From positions 1-51,467 of the forward strand of contig JASJDR010000035.1 of assembly GCA_030065615.1 (NCBI GenBank): a stretch of 51,467 bases of DNA, given 5' to 3'. Within the stretch, counting starts at the first letter, position 1. Each line of letters begins with the position of its first letter. The notes under the pieces are model-generated. The model saw only the letters and a list, made by a program, of their open reading frames with translations, was not told the origin of the DNA and searched no databases. Origin of the DNA: Xenococcus sp. MO_188.B8. Lineage in GTDB: Bacteria > Cyanobacteriota > Cyanobacteriia > Cyanobacteriales > Xenococcaceae. This document shows, piece by piece, positions 1 through 9,316 of the stretch. Position numbers and translations under genes: made by a program.

Positions 1-2
1 AC

Positions 3-170
3 AAAATGTCTCACCTATCTAAAAAACTAAGTACTGGAGATCTCGAGGTTGAATTCGAGCAACAAAGTAACGATGAAATTGGGGTACTAGCAGCTTCTTT
101 AAATCGTCTTAAAGTAAGTCTTAAAATGGCAATGGAAATGCTCCAAAAATCCAAAAATAAAGTAGAGTGA
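3..170 (+). CDS. HAMP-domain protein, C-terminal end only (partial)
   Basis: The reading frame is open from the window edge to a TGA at 168-170, so only about 55 residues are visible and the 5' part lies outside. The visible sequence, with LSTGDLEVEFEQQSNDEIGV and then LAASLNRLKVSLKMAMEML, matches the second helix region of a HAMP linker (the D-E-I-G turn followed by an amphipathic helix). It ends soon after the HAMP with no kinase or methyl-accepting domain, so the whole protein is probably a membrane sensor of the type HAMP-stop. The ATG at position 6 is internal to this domain and is unlikely to be the start. The full domain content cannot be judged from here. Confidence 0.6.
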   Translation, partial: KMSHLSKKLSTGDLEVEFEQQSNDEIGVLAASLNRLKVSLKMAMEMLQKSKNKVE

Positions 171-524
171 GAGATTTAACCTCTTACTTCAAGCGTAGCG
201 AGTTAAAGTAATTTTTGTTGAAACTTTTGAGAAATTTGAGAGTCGGGAATCCGTTCGGCTAATGCTAGCACGAATTCTGAGTTAGATAGATAGGGATTAT
301 GAGATAAAGTAGGTAATCTTTACCAAACAGTGGAAGTAAGACTTGAATTACTTTAAACAGCCAATATATAATGCTGTCACGAGAAAGCGATCATTAAAAT
401 TGTCAGTCATTTCAGTTGATTAAAAAGTTAACTAATTAGTAAAATGAATCTCAACTAAAAATGGGACAGTTTATTTTAGGGACTAGTTTCGAAAATTTTA
501 AATTTAAATTGGGAGCGATGTGAC
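171..524. other. Intergenic region upstream of chlG
   Basis: This 354-base spacer has no convincing reading frame or RNA gene. It is AT-rich and must contain the chlG promoter. Just before the chlG start it holds GGGAG (511-515), which can act as ribosome binding site, and an ATG-TGA start-stop pair at 518-523. Confidence 0.5.
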
Positions 525-1523
525 GTGAGCGATCAAAAAGTAGAAAATCAAACAGAAGAAAACTCAACCGAAGAAAAGACCTCTAAAGCCCGACAACTAT
601 TAGGAATGAAGGGCGCAGCGACTGGGGAAACCAATATTTGGAAAATACGTTTGCAATTGATGAAGCCGATTACTTGGATACCTTTAATTTGGGGTGTTAT
701 CTGTGGTGCAGCTTCTTCTGGTAATTTTACCTGGTCAGTCGAAAACTTCTTTACTGCAGCAGCCTGTATGTTGTTGTCAGGGCCTTTAATGACAGGTTAT
801 ACCCAAACTCTAAACGACTTTTACGATCGCGAAATAGATGCGATCAATGAACCCTATCGTCCAATTCCTTGTGGTGCGATTTCCATTCCCCAAGTAGTTA
901 CTCAGATCATCGTCTTGCTTGTGGGGAGTTTGGTTTTATCTTATGCCCTAGATTTGGTGGCGGGACATGATTTTCCTGTAATGTTCTGCCTTAGTTTGGG
1001 TGGTGCTTTTGTAGCCTATATTTATTCTGCACCACCGCTGAAGCTGAAACAGAATGGTTGGTTAGGTAATTACGCTTTAGGTTCGAGTTATATTGCTTTA
1101 CCTTGGTGGGCTGGTCATGCTCTTTTTGGGCAACTAAACTGGACTATTGTGATTCTGACTTTGATTTATAGCTTTGCCGGCTTAGGAATTGCCGTAGTCA
1201 ATGATTTTAAAAGTGTGGAAGGCGATCGCACTTTGGGGTTAAAATCTCTACCTGTTATGTTTGGCATCACTACCGCAGCCTGGATTTGCGTCATCATGAT
1301 CGATACTTTTCAAATCGGAATTGCTAGCTATTTAGTTTATATTCACGAAAATATCTATGCTATTGTGTTGGGATTATTAATCTTGCCCCAAATTATCTTC
1401 CAGAATATCTATTTTCTCCGCGATCCTCTAGAAAACGATGTCAAATATCAAGCTAGTGCCCAACCATTTTTAGTTTTCGGCATGCTTACCGCTGGTTTAG
1501 CCTTGGGACATGCAGGAATTTAA
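525..1523 (+). CDS. chlG: Chlorophyll a synthase ChlG
   Basis: This is the membrane prenyltransferase of the UbiA superfamily that esterifies chlorophyllide a with phytyl or geranylgeranyl diphosphate, the last step of chlorophyll a synthesis, in the thylakoid or plasma membrane. The 332-residue length is normal for ChlG. The diphosphate/Mg-binding motif NDFYDREID lies at residues 97-105, followed by the typical NEPYRPIP. A second Asp-rich loop (VVNDFKSVEGDR) follows later, and about eight or nine hydrophobic segments are visible. The start is GTG at 525, preceded by GGGAG. The only nearby ATG (518) is followed at once by TGA. The N-terminal 40 residues are hydrophilic and acidic, as in other cyanobacterial ChlG proteins. 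Function is clear from the motifs. Confidence 0.95.
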   Translation: MSDQKVENQTEENSTEEKTSKARQLLGMKGAATGETNIWKIRLQLMKPITWIPLIWGVICGAASSGNFTWSVENFFTAAACMLLSGPLMTGYTQTLNDFYDREIDAINEPYRPIPCGAISIPQVVTQIIVLLVGSLVLSYALDLVAGHDFPVMFCLSLGGAFVAYIYSAPPLKLKQNGWLGNYALGSSYIALPWWAGHALFGQLNWTIVILTLIYSFAGLGIAVVNDFKSVEGDRTLGLKSLPVMFGITTAAWICVIMIDTFQIGIASYLVYIHENIYAIVLGLLILPQIIFQNIYFLRDPLENDVKYQASAQPFLVFGMLTAGLALGHAGI

Positions 1524-1571
1524 AAGGGGTCTAGTGCTGCTGTGCGGCAGTCAAATACTTGCAAATACTTG

Positions 1572-4500
1572 TTAACTACTAACCCTTAATAAAGAACCTC
1601 TTTCTCCCTTAAAAACTTCAATTCTAGTTTGAAAAGCTTCTTTGAATTGAGGCATATGGGTAACAGTAAGAATACAAGCAAAATCAGATGCGATCGCGTT
1701 TATGGCAGCAACTAATCGACTGCAACCTTCAGCATCTTGAGTACCAAAACCTTCATCAACTATCAACATTTTTAGGGAAGTTCCCGATCGCTGTGCTAGC
1801 AGTTTTGCTAAGGCTAAACGAATCGAAAAATTGATCCGAAAAGCTTCTCCTCCCGAATAGGTTTCGTAGGCACGAGTACCTTGAGCATCAGCGATTAAAA
1901 TATCTAGAGTATCTATGAGCTTCGTATTTTTCTTGGAAGTATTTTTACTAGCTTTTTGGGTCACAAATTGCACATGAAATTGATTTCCTGTCAGGCGAGC
2001 TAAGATCTGATTAGTTTCGGCTTCTAGTTGGGGTAAGATATTTTCAATGGTCAAAGCTTGAATGCCGTTTTTGCCAAAAGCTTGGGCTAATTCTTGATAA
2101 ATACGATATTTTCTTTTGGTTTCTTGCAGTTCTTGATTTGCTTGTTGATGTTGAATTTTGAAAGAATCGATCTGCGCGATCGATTCTTTAAGTCTGCCAC
2201 TACGACTGATGAGGTTATCTAATTCTTGACGACCTTGTTGTATTTGCTGTTCTAGTTGTTGAATTTCACTGCGATAATCATTAATTTTTTCTTTTTGTTC
2301 GAGATAATTATCTAATTGTTGTTGACTGGTCTTAGTGTCTTGATTTCTGACTTCTAGTAGTTGGGATAATTTTTGTTCTTTGGCTTTTAGTTGGGGATAT
2401 TTTTCTTGAGCTTTTTGTAATTCTTGATATTGTAAATGATAATTATGGGCTTTTCTGAGAGAGTCTAATAATTGTTGGTGTTGAGCATTGTCGTAGCCTA
2501 ATTCATCTATTTCTTGGAATACTTGATCTATTTGTTTTTTAAGCGGAGAATCAATATCTAATCTGGAAACTTCCTGTTCAACCGAAGCAATTTTTGCTAC
2601 CAGCTGTGGTTTTTGTTGACTTAGTCTAGCTTGCCGTTTTTGGGCATCTTCAATTTTTGCTTGTTTAATTTCTGCCCAGCGCCAACGTTCTACTTCTCCT
2701 CTGATTAAAGCATGGGTTTGTTCATCATATTTGAGATGAGTTATTTCTCCTTCTAATTGTTGGAGATGGACTTGTAATTCGTAGGCAAAATTTCCATTAA
2801 CCAAAGATTTTTCTAAGGTTGATCTTTCAGTTTCAATTTTTTCTAATTGTTCGTAAGTATCTTCTGTAGCTTCTAACTGAGCTTCTAAATGTCCTAATTC
2901 TTGTCGCAATCTGTCATAGTCTGATAGTTCTTGGGAGATATTTTTATATTCATTGCGGAGTAGTTGTAATTCTTTTTCACAGGTGGCTAATTGTTCCCGA
3001 ATTGTCCAAATCTGTTCTTGAGCAATTTGCTGCTCTTTTTTAGTTTTATCAACTACATGACTACGATGTTGTTCATCTAAATTTTGTTCACAAAGAGGAC
3101 AAGTTGCATCGGGAATAACTAACATTTCTAGTTTTTGTTGCAATTCTTGCCATTGTTTTTCGTATCGGCGTTGATTCTCTTGTAATTTCTCTTGAAAATG
3201 TCTTCTTTCTGTCCCTTTTTCTTCTAGTCTTTTTTGATAAATCTTTTTCTTATCTAGGTCAATAATCTGGGCATCAGCAGTTAATACGGCCTGACGCATT
3301 TGAGGAACTTGGGAAATTTGATTTTCCAACTGATGAACTGATATTTGTAATTGGTCTAATTTGGCACTTAAATTTGCTTTAGTTTTGGCGATCTCTGTTT
3401 CGAGATTTTGTTTTTGTTTTAGTAAAGGAGAAATATGTTGTTGTAATTTGTCTAATTCTTTTAATTTGCGACGACTCCGATCCAAGTTCTCTAAAGCAGC
3501 ACCAACTTCCTCAGCCTTACCCAAAATATTTTTAATTTCTTGTTCTTGTTGTTCAATATTTTCTAAACGAGTTTGGGTTTGCTTAATTTCTAAATTAAGT
3601 TCGTTCTTTTGTTGTAATAATTGCTGATCTAAAATTTGTTTTTGTTTTTGCGATCGCTGATAAATTTCAAATTTAGTAGCAAAATCTTTTTCTGCTTGTT
3701 GCCAATGTAATAATTGCTGATAATTAGCAACAATCTTCTCTTCTTCTGCTAATAATTTAGCTAACTCTTCTTGTTGGGCTTGAATCGCTAAAATATCTTG
3801 TTGCAAGCGATCGCATTCTTGAACCATATTTTGATGTTGGGTTTGCTGCCAAGTCATTTGTTGTTCCCAAGCTTGGCGTTGATGCTCAATAGTTTGTAGT
3901 TGCTCTAAGCGATCGCGATTTCGATCTTGAATCTTTTGGGATTCTTTTAAGGTATTTTCTACATCAGCTAGTTCTTTTTTAATAAATTTTTGTTTATCAA
4001 TTTCTAATTGTAAAGGTGCTAAAGTCTGTTCAATTTGGGTAATTTTACCTTTATGTTCTTTAGCTAAATCTTTGGCTTTAGTTGATAACTCTTCATAGCG
4101 ATCTAATTTTAATAAATCAGCAAGGATTTGTTTGCGATCGCTTGGTCGGCGTAACATAAATTCATCGGCTCTTCCCTGACGTAAATAAGCCGAATTGATA
4201 AAGGTATCATAATCTAATTTGATACAAGAAATAATCTCTTTCTGGGTTGCTTTTAAACCCTTGGCCGTCAGAGAACGAAATCTTCCCGATTTAGTTGCCA
4301 CCTGAAATTCTAAAGCACCACTTTTACCCCGGGGACGAGAACGAATAATGCGATAAGTTTGGTTATTACAAACAAAATCAAAATCTACCCGAACATTTTT
4401 CTCGCCACCATGGATGACATCATCTTCCGTTGCCGCACGAGTTTTTCCCCATACCACCCAAGTAATCGCTTCTAACAAAGAAGACTTCCCCGCGCCATTC

Positions 4501-4595
4501 GCCCCGCAGATACAAGCAGTATGCAGCCCACGGAAATCAAGGGTGCTTTCGCGATAACTCAGAAAATTTTTTAAAGTCAGTTGTAGCGGAATCAT
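1572..4595 (-). CDS. sbcC: Exonuclease SbcC / Rad50-type SMC ATPase
   Basis: This is the large subunit of the SbcCD nuclease, which opens hairpins and processes DNA ends in repair. The 1007 residues show the standard order. A Walker A motif (GANGAGKSS, residues 31-39) is followed by a long coiled coil rich in Gln, Glu and Leu from about 180 to 850. A Rad50 zinc hook CPLC sits near the middle (about 497-500). The C-terminal ATPase lobe has the signature SGGE (about 914-917) and Walker B LIVDEGFG (about 940-947). The start MIPLQLTLKNF matches the family N-terminus. The SbcD nuclease partner is not next to it; the neighbours are chlG (convergent) and a hydantoinase B gene on the same strand beyond a 488-base spacer. 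Confidence 0.93.
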   Translation of the reverse strand: MIPLQLTLKNFLSYRESTLDFRGLHTACICGANGAGKSSLLEAITWVVWGKTRAATEDDVIHGGEKNVRVDFDFVCNNQTYRIIRSRPRGKSGALEFQVATKSGRFRSLTAKGLKATQKEIISCIKLDYDTFINSAYLRQGRADEFMLRRPSDRKQILADLLKLDRYEELSTKAKDLAKEHKGKITQIEQTLAPLQLEIDKQKFIKKELADVENTLKESQKIQDRNRDRLEQLQTIEHQRQAWEQQMTWQQTQHQNMVQECDRLQQDILAIQAQQEELAKLLAEEEKIVANYQQLLHWQQAEKDFATKFEIYQRSQKQKQILDQQLLQQKNELNLEIKQTQTRLENIEQQEQEIKNILGKAEEVGAALENLDRSRRKLKELDKLQQHISPLLKQKQNLETEIAKTKANLSAKLDQLQISVHQLENQISQVPQMRQAVLTADAQIIDLDKKKIYQKRLEEKGTERRHFQEKLQENQRRYEKQWQELQQKLEMLVIPDATCPLCEQNLDEQHRSHVVDKTKKEQQIAQEQIWTIREQLATCEKELQLLRNEYKNISQELSDYDRLRQELGHLEAQLEATEDTYEQLEKIETERSTLEKSLVNGNFAYELQVHLQQLEGEITHLKYDEQTHALIRGEVERWRWAEIKQAKIEDAQKRQARLSQQKPQLVAKIASVEQEVSRLDIDSPLKKQIDQVFQEIDELGYDNAQHQQLLDSLRKAHNYHLQYQELQKAQEKYPQLKAKEQKLSQLLEVRNQDTKTSQQQLDNYLEQKEKINDYRSEIQQLEQQIQQGRQELDNLISRSGRLKESIAQIDSFKIQHQQANQELQETKRKYRIYQELAQAFGKNGIQALTIENILPQLEAETNQILARLTGNQFHVQFVTQKASKNTSKKNTKLIDTLDILIADAQGTRAYETYSGGEAFRINFSIRLALAKLLAQRSGTSLKMLIVDEGFGTQDAEGCSRLVAAINAIASDFACILTVTHMPQFKEAFQTRIEVFKGERGSLLRVSS

Positions 4596-5083
4596 TCAGT
4601 TATAAATTAACTAAAGACAAGACAAGATACTTGCGTGTGTTTGCATTGCCTTCCAGTCTAGAATTGCTAATTAAGGAATTTCTGCTTTAGTAACAATTAT
4701 TTTACAAAAATTCATAAAAAAAGGGTATTCACTTAGTATAAGGGATGAATGAGCAGGATTTAGTATCATTCAGTCACCGTTACACCGCCGTAGACGGTGC
4801 CTGTCTTGGGCAGCATTCCCAAGCCAGTCCGTTGGGCGGGTTCCCCGACTTGAAGGAACTGGCGTTTGCGTCTTTCGCCGCCCTAAAGGATACCGCTCCG
4901 CACGCCCCGAAGGTAGTCCTTTAGGATAACGCGGGGTCTGCCCGCTGCGGTGACCGGTGTTCCCCGGTCAACTTCACGGTCTCCCTCGCACAAGATACAG
5001 TTGAATCAATATCAGGCACTATGCACTCAACTACGCCATAAAAGCTTTGTACCTGACCAGCATGAAAATTGCTAGATAAACTA
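4596..5083. other. Spacer with GC-rich palindromic repeat, possible IS200/IS605-type remnant
   Basis: About 4776-4990 is much richer in G+C than its surroundings and is packed with short inverted repeats, for example CTTGGGcagcatTCCCAAG and GACCGGtgttCCCCGGTC. On the minus strand a frame runs open from the hyuB side and ends with LTGEHRSPQRADPALS before a TAA. This tail reminds me of the C-terminal ends of some cyanobacterial TnpB-like proteins, but no catalytic part is present, so a decayed mobile-element end is only a guess. The rest of the spacer is plain AT-rich sequence. Confidence 0.4.
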
Positions 5084-6649
5084 TCAGCTTAATAATTCCT
5101 CGTTCTTTAAATCTCCAAACCCTCCTCCTCCTGGAGTTTCAATTACAAAAGTATCTCCAGGTTGCATAGCGACAGTTGCCGTACCATCTAAGTTTTTCGT
5201 AGTGCCATTTTTTCTCACAACATAGTTTTTGCCAACTTTACCTGCTGCTCCACCTGCTAAACCAAAGGGGGCGATATTCCTACGACTCGATAAAATTGCG
5301 GCAGTCATTTTCTCAAGAAACCGAACTTTTCTCGTAACGCCATTTCCCCCATGATATTTACCATTACCACCACTCTTTTCTCTAAGACTAAAACTTTCTA
5401 AAAATACAGGAAAACGTAACTCCAAAACTTCGGGATCGGTAAGACGAGAGTTCGTCATATGAGTATGAACTGCATCGGTGCCGTGAAAATTTTTTCCTGC
5501 TCCTGAGCCGCCACAAATTGTTTCATAATATTGATATCTTTCATTACCAAAAGTAAAATTATTCATAGTTCCTTGGGAGGCTGCCATAATACCCAACGCC
5601 CCATACAAACAGTCAGTAATATTTTGGGATGTTTCCACATTGCCTGCGACGACTGCCGCTGGATAAATCGGATTTAACATGCAGCCTTCTGGGATAATTA
5701 CTGTTAAAGGTTTGAGGCAACCAGCATTAAGAGGAATATTCTCTTGGATTAAACTACGAAAGACGTATAAGACTGCTGCTTGAGTTACCGCAGAGGGTGC
5801 ATTAAAATTATTTTTTAGTTGGTTCGATGTCCCAGTAAAATCTATTATTGCACTACGGTTTTGCCGAGCAATTGTAATCTTAACCTTAATCTGAGCTTCA
5901 TTATCTAGTTGAACTGTAAAATTGCCATCTTGCAATACGCCAATGACTTTTCTCACAGACTCTTCAGCATTTTCCTGAACAAATTGCATATAGGATTTGA
6001 CAGTATCTAAACCATAGTGATCGCACATTTTTTGTAATTCCTGTAATCCGCGATTATTAGCTGCGATTTGGGCCTTAAAATCAGCTATATTTTGCTCAAC
6101 ATTACGGGCAGGATATTGATGAATAGTCAATAATTCTTTTAAAATTTCTTCTTGAAAATGATCTTCTTCCACTAACAGCAAATTATCAAATAAAATTCCT
6201 TCCTCTTCGATAGAAATACTATTAGGAGGCATCGAACCTGGAGTTGTCCCTCCCAGATCTGCTTGATGCCCCCGAGAAGCCACAAAGAAGACAGGGAGAT
6301 GATGATCATTAACAAATACAGGAGTTATTACTGTTACATCAGGGAGATGAGTGCCGCCATTGTAGGGATTATTGGATAGATAAACATTTCCCAGTTTAAT
6401 TTCAGCAGCAGGGACATTATTAATTAAACTTTGAACGCTCTCACTCATCGAGCCCAAGTGAACAGGAATATGAGGTGCATTGGCAACCAAAAAACCATTG
6501 CCATCAAAAATAGCGCAGGAAAAATCTAAACGTTCTTTAATATTTACCGATACAGCAGTATTTTGCAGCACAATTCCCATTTGTTCAGCAATAAACTGAT
6601 AGAGATTGTTAAATATTTCTAGACGTACTGGATCTGGTTTTAATGGCAT
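5084..6649 (-). CDS. Hydantoinase B / 5-oxoprolinase family protein (HyuB-like)
   Basis: The 521 residues match the HyuB family, the B subunit of ATP-dependent N-methylhydantoinases and the C-terminal half of 5-oxoprolinase. These enzymes open cyclic amide rings such as hydantoins or 5-oxoproline. Family landmarks visible are the N-terminal [20 protein letters not shown], the stretch [23 protein letters not shown], and the C-terminal [11 protein letters not shown] and [10 protein letters not shown]. The Gly-rich end is complete, so the protein looks full length. The A subunit is not adjacent; the neighbours are sbcC and divergent gnd, so any partner must be encoded elsewhere. The substrate cannot be assigned from sequence. 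Confidence 0.88.
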   Translation of the reverse strand: MPLKPDPVRLEIFNNLYQFIAEQMGIVLQNTAVSVNIKERLDFSCAIFDGNGFLVANAPHIPVHLGSMSESVQSLINNVPAAEIKLGNVYLSNNPYNGGTHLPDVTVITPVFVNDHHLPVFFVASRGHQADLGGTTPGSMPPNSISIEEEGILFDNLLLVEEDHFQEEILKELLTIHQYPARNVEQNIADFKAQIAANNRGLQELQKMCDHYGLDTVKSYMQFVQENAEESVRKVIGVLQDGNFTVQLDNEAQIKVKITIARQNRSAIIDFTGTSNQLKNNFNAPSAVTQAAVLYVFRSLIQENIPLNAGCLKPLTVIIPEGCMLNPIYPAAVVAGNVETSQNITDCLYGALGIMAASQGTMNNFTFGNERYQYYETICGGSGAGKNFHGTDAVHTHMTNSRLTDPEVLELRFPVFLESFSLREKSGGNGKYHGGNGVTRKVRFLEKMTAAILSSRRNIAPFGLAGGAAGKVGKNYVVRKNGTTKNLDGTATVAMQPGDTFVIETPGGGGFGDLKNEELLS

Positions 6650-6848
6650 CTTTCTCAGAAATAATCTTAACAGCAGAATTGTTGGCGCTAAGCGATCGCT
6701 ATATTTGAGTCTATATTCAACTACAGCAATCTAGATTAATTGTAGTTTCTTTAAAATTTTAAGATCATCTTTACGGATAATCACCCAAACACCGCGTTAG
6801 TCTGAAGGGGAAAATTATTGCAGCAAGTTTATCCTTCAATTCATCCCT

Positions 6849-8267
6849 ATGACAAAGAGAACTTTTGGTGTGATCGGTTTAGCAGTAATGGGAGAAAATC
6901 TCGCTCTTAACGTAGAGAGTCGCGGATTCCCCGTCGCTGTGTACAATCGTACTGCGGCAAAAACCGAAACCTTCATGGCAAAACGAGCCGTAGGTAAGGA
7001 CGTAATCCCTGCCTATTCCATAGAAGAATTTGTGAAAACCTTAGAACGTCCCCGTAAAATCCTCGTGATGGTCAAAGCGGGTAAACCAGTAGATGCAGTA
7101 ATCGAACAACTGAAACCACTCCTAGATCAAGGAGATATGATTATCGATGGTGGCAACTCGCTCTATAACGATACAGAAAGAAGGACTAATGATCTCGAAG
7201 CTACAGGACTTGGTTTTGTAGGTATGGGGGTCAGTGGTGGCGAAGAAGGAGCCTTAAATGGCCCTAGCCTAATGCCAGGAGGCACCGAGGCAGCCTATCG
7301 TGAATTAGAGCCAATTCTACTAAAAATTGCTGCTCAAGTAGATGATGGAGCCTGTGTTACCTATGTGGGGCCTCGCGGTGCTGGTCATTATGTCAAAATG
7401 GTTCACAATGGCATTGAATATGGCGATATGCAGTTAATTGCTGAAGCCTATGACTTGATGAAAAATGGTTTAGGTTTAGATAGTAAGCAACTTCATGAAG
7501 TATTCGCCGAATGGAATACTACTGATGAACTGAATTCTTTCCTGATTGAAATTACTGCCGATATCTTTACTAATCGCGATCGCGAAACCGATACTCCTTT
7601 GGTAGATCTAATATTAGATGCTGCTGGACAAAAGGGTACTGGTCGATGGACTGTTGTAAGTTCTCTAGAACTGGGGGTTCCCATTCCCACCATTTATGCG
7701 GCGGTAAATGCCCGCGTCATGTCTGCTTATAAAGAGCAACGAGTAGCAGCCGCTAAGGATTTAACCGGCCCTACAGCTAAATTTGACGGAGACACTCAAG
7801 CTTTTGTTAATAAAGTGCGTGATGCTCTCTATTGCTCTAAAATGTGTTCCTATGCTCAAGGAATGGCTCTTTTAAGTAAGGCTTCTACTGAGTTTAATTA
7901 CAATTTGGATCTAGCGGAAACGGCTCGCATTTGGAAGGGTGGTTGTATTATTCGAGCAGGTTTCCTCGATAAAATCAAAACTGCCTTCAAGGATAATCCT
8001 CGCTTAGCTAATTTGCTGTTAGCACCCGAATTTAAACAAACCATTCTCGATCGCCAGGATGCTTGGCGAGAAGTGTTAGCAACTTCTAATAGTCTAGGCA
8101 TTCCCGTTCCTGCTTTTAGTGCTTCACTAGACTATTTTGATAGCTATAGACGCGATCGCTTACCCCAAAATCTCACTCAAGCCCAAAGAGACTATTTTGG
8201 TGCCCATACCTATGAACGGATCGATAAGCCGAGAGGCGAATTTTTCCACACAGAATGGGCTAAGTAA
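6849..8267 (+). CDS. gnd: 6-phosphogluconate dehydrogenase, decarboxylating
   Basis: This cytoplasmic enzyme of the oxidative pentose phosphate pathway converts 6-phosphogluconate and NADP+ to ribulose 5-phosphate, CO2 and NADPH. The 472 residues are the usual length for the long (Gnd/6PGDH) form. The N-terminal Rossmann fold starts with GVIGLAVMGENLALNV, and NRT (residues 34-36) follows the second strand as in NADP-specific enzymes. The substrate and catalytic region GAGHYVKMVHNGIEYGDMQ contains the essential Lys and the Asn/Glu of the family. The C-terminal helical domain ends normally. It is monocistronic, with a hairpin terminator at about 8290-8320, and supplies NADPH in the dark. Confidence 0.97.
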   Translation: MTKRTFGVIGLAVMGENLALNVESRGFPVAVYNRTAAKTETFMAKRAVGKDVIPAYSIEEFVKTLERPRKILVMVKAGKPVDAVIEQLKPLLDQGDMIIDGGNSLYNDTERRTNDLEATGLGFVGMGVSGGEEGALNGPSLMPGGTEAAYRELEPILLKIAAQVDDGACVTYVGPRGAGHYVKMVHNGIEYGDMQLIAEAYDLMKNGLGLDSKQLHEVFAEWNTTDELNSFLIEITADIFTNRDRETDTPLVDLILDAAGQKGTGRWTVVSSLELGVPIPTIYAAVNARVMSAYKEQRVAAAKDLTGPTAKFDGDTQAFVNKVRDALYCSKMCSYAQGMALLSKASTEFNYNLDLAETARIWKGGCIIRAGFLDKIKTAFKDNPRLANLLLAPEFKQTILDRQDAWREVLATSNSLGIPVPAFSASLDYFDSYRRDRLPQNLTQAQRDYFGAHTYERIDKPRGEFFHTEWAK

Positions 8268-8289
8268 TTGATATTTGATCATTGATAAG

Positions 8290-8320
8290 AGCGATCGCTT
8301 TCAATAGGCGATCGCTTTAT
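8290..8320 (+). terminator. Hairpin terminator of gnd built from two HIP1 octamers
   Basis: AGCGATCGC (8290-8298) and GCGATCGCT (8308-8316) form a perfect 9-bp stem with a 9-nt loop, followed by TTAT. The hairpin lies 23 bases after the gnd stop codon, so it is well placed to end the transcript. Both arms are HIP1 octamers. Confidence 0.55.
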
Positions 8321-8415
8321 TTGTGCCTAAGTTTAAAACCCGAATTTAAACCCGTAATAAAGATTTGCTTAACTGAGAAGAGAAACAATCCTAGCTCTAG
8401 TAGGATCTTACTCAC

Positions 8416-9258
8416 TTAAGCGAGACTTAAATATTCACCACGAGTTAGACGAATTTGTGCCAAGGTAAATATGGTCGGAACGATCCGACTGTAATTAGTA
8501 GAGATCGTTTTCCAGCCTAAATCCGCCACAAACCAACCCCACATCATTGGACCTATCAGACCAAATACCGTTCTGACTGCACCATAACGGGCTGCTGTGA
8601 TTGCCATACCTCTTTTTGCTCCTTGCATCACCAATTTACTTTGTAAGGTTAAGGCTGTTGCCGTACCACCTTTGATTAACGCGGTTTTAGCTGCTTGGTA
8701 TTTAGCAAAATGTAAGGCAAATTGTTGGGCAATATGTTTGAGTAACCAAGGTTTGACAATGGAACTGATAACAACAATACTGCTCCCCTGGAGTAAAACT
8801 TTCATCGGATCTTGTCGCAGATTAACTGGTAAAGGTTCAGGAGGATGAGATTGGGTAAGAGCGCGCTTAATTTTAGCACCAAGGGAAGTTTTTTCTGTCT
8901 TAGGTAGTTTATTCCAAGCTTTTCCTACTAAACTCAGGAAGATTTCCGCTTCGATATCGGTGGTTGTCATTTGTTGAGAGTAGGGAATTTTGAGATACAG
9001 ACAAACTTGCGTCAAAATTTTTCTGTATGATAACTGCTGACTATCTCCTCGCAAGACTGTCATGCCATCGGCAGCTAAATAACGAAAGCGTTGATCTAAT
9101 GAATCAATCCAATTATGCCAATTCTGACTTTGAATTTCTAGAGGTTGGGGAGTTTGCCAATAATCTAAAGGATTAAACCGGCGCTCAAACAGAATTTGAG
9201 TTATTTGCTGTAATTCTTCTGGGCTAGCTAATTGTAAGGCAGTTTTTAGTTCGTCCAA
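8416..9258 (-). CDS. YaaW-like (UPF0174) protein
   Basis: The 280-residue protein begins MDELKTALQLASPEELQQIT and has a middle section with LAADGMTVLRG, SYRKILTQVCLYLKIPY and TTTDIEAEIFLSLVGKAWNKLP. The overall plan resembles the E. coli YaaW/UPF0174 family: an N-terminal 'EELQ..' helix, a central charged region and a C-terminal region rich in Ala and Gly. The C-terminal third (about 155-265) is hydrophobic in patches and may touch membrane. The function of this family is not known. It is followed upstream in the same direction by the membrane kinase, with 58 bases between them, so co-transcription with the kinase is possible. The family assignment is from memory of the pattern and moderately sure. 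Confidence 0.6.
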   Translation of the reverse strand: MDELKTALQLASPEELQQITQILFERRFNPLDYWQTPQPLEIQSQNWHNWIDSLDQRFRYLAADGMTVLRGDSQQLSYRKILTQVCLYLKIPYSQQMTTTDIEAEIFLSLVGKAWNKLPKTEKTSLGAKIKRALTQSHPPEPLPVNLRQDPMKVLLQGSSIVVISSIVKPWLLKHIAQQFALHFAKYQAAKTALIKGGTATALTLQSKLVMQGAKRGMAITAARYGAVRTVFGLIGPMMWGWFVADLGWKTISTNYSRIVPTIFTLAQIRLTRGEYLSLA

Positions 9259-9316
9259 GTTTCTTTACCTCCGCCGAATTCTAATATTTTAAAAAATTTG
9301 TTTTAATTATCTTGAT

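Noticed and set aside
3361..3627. Plus-strand ORF of 88 residues inside sbcC
   Set aside because: It is the complement of the Gln/Leu-rich coiled coil of SbcC, giving a Cys/Ser/Phe-rich translation typical of a shadow frame.
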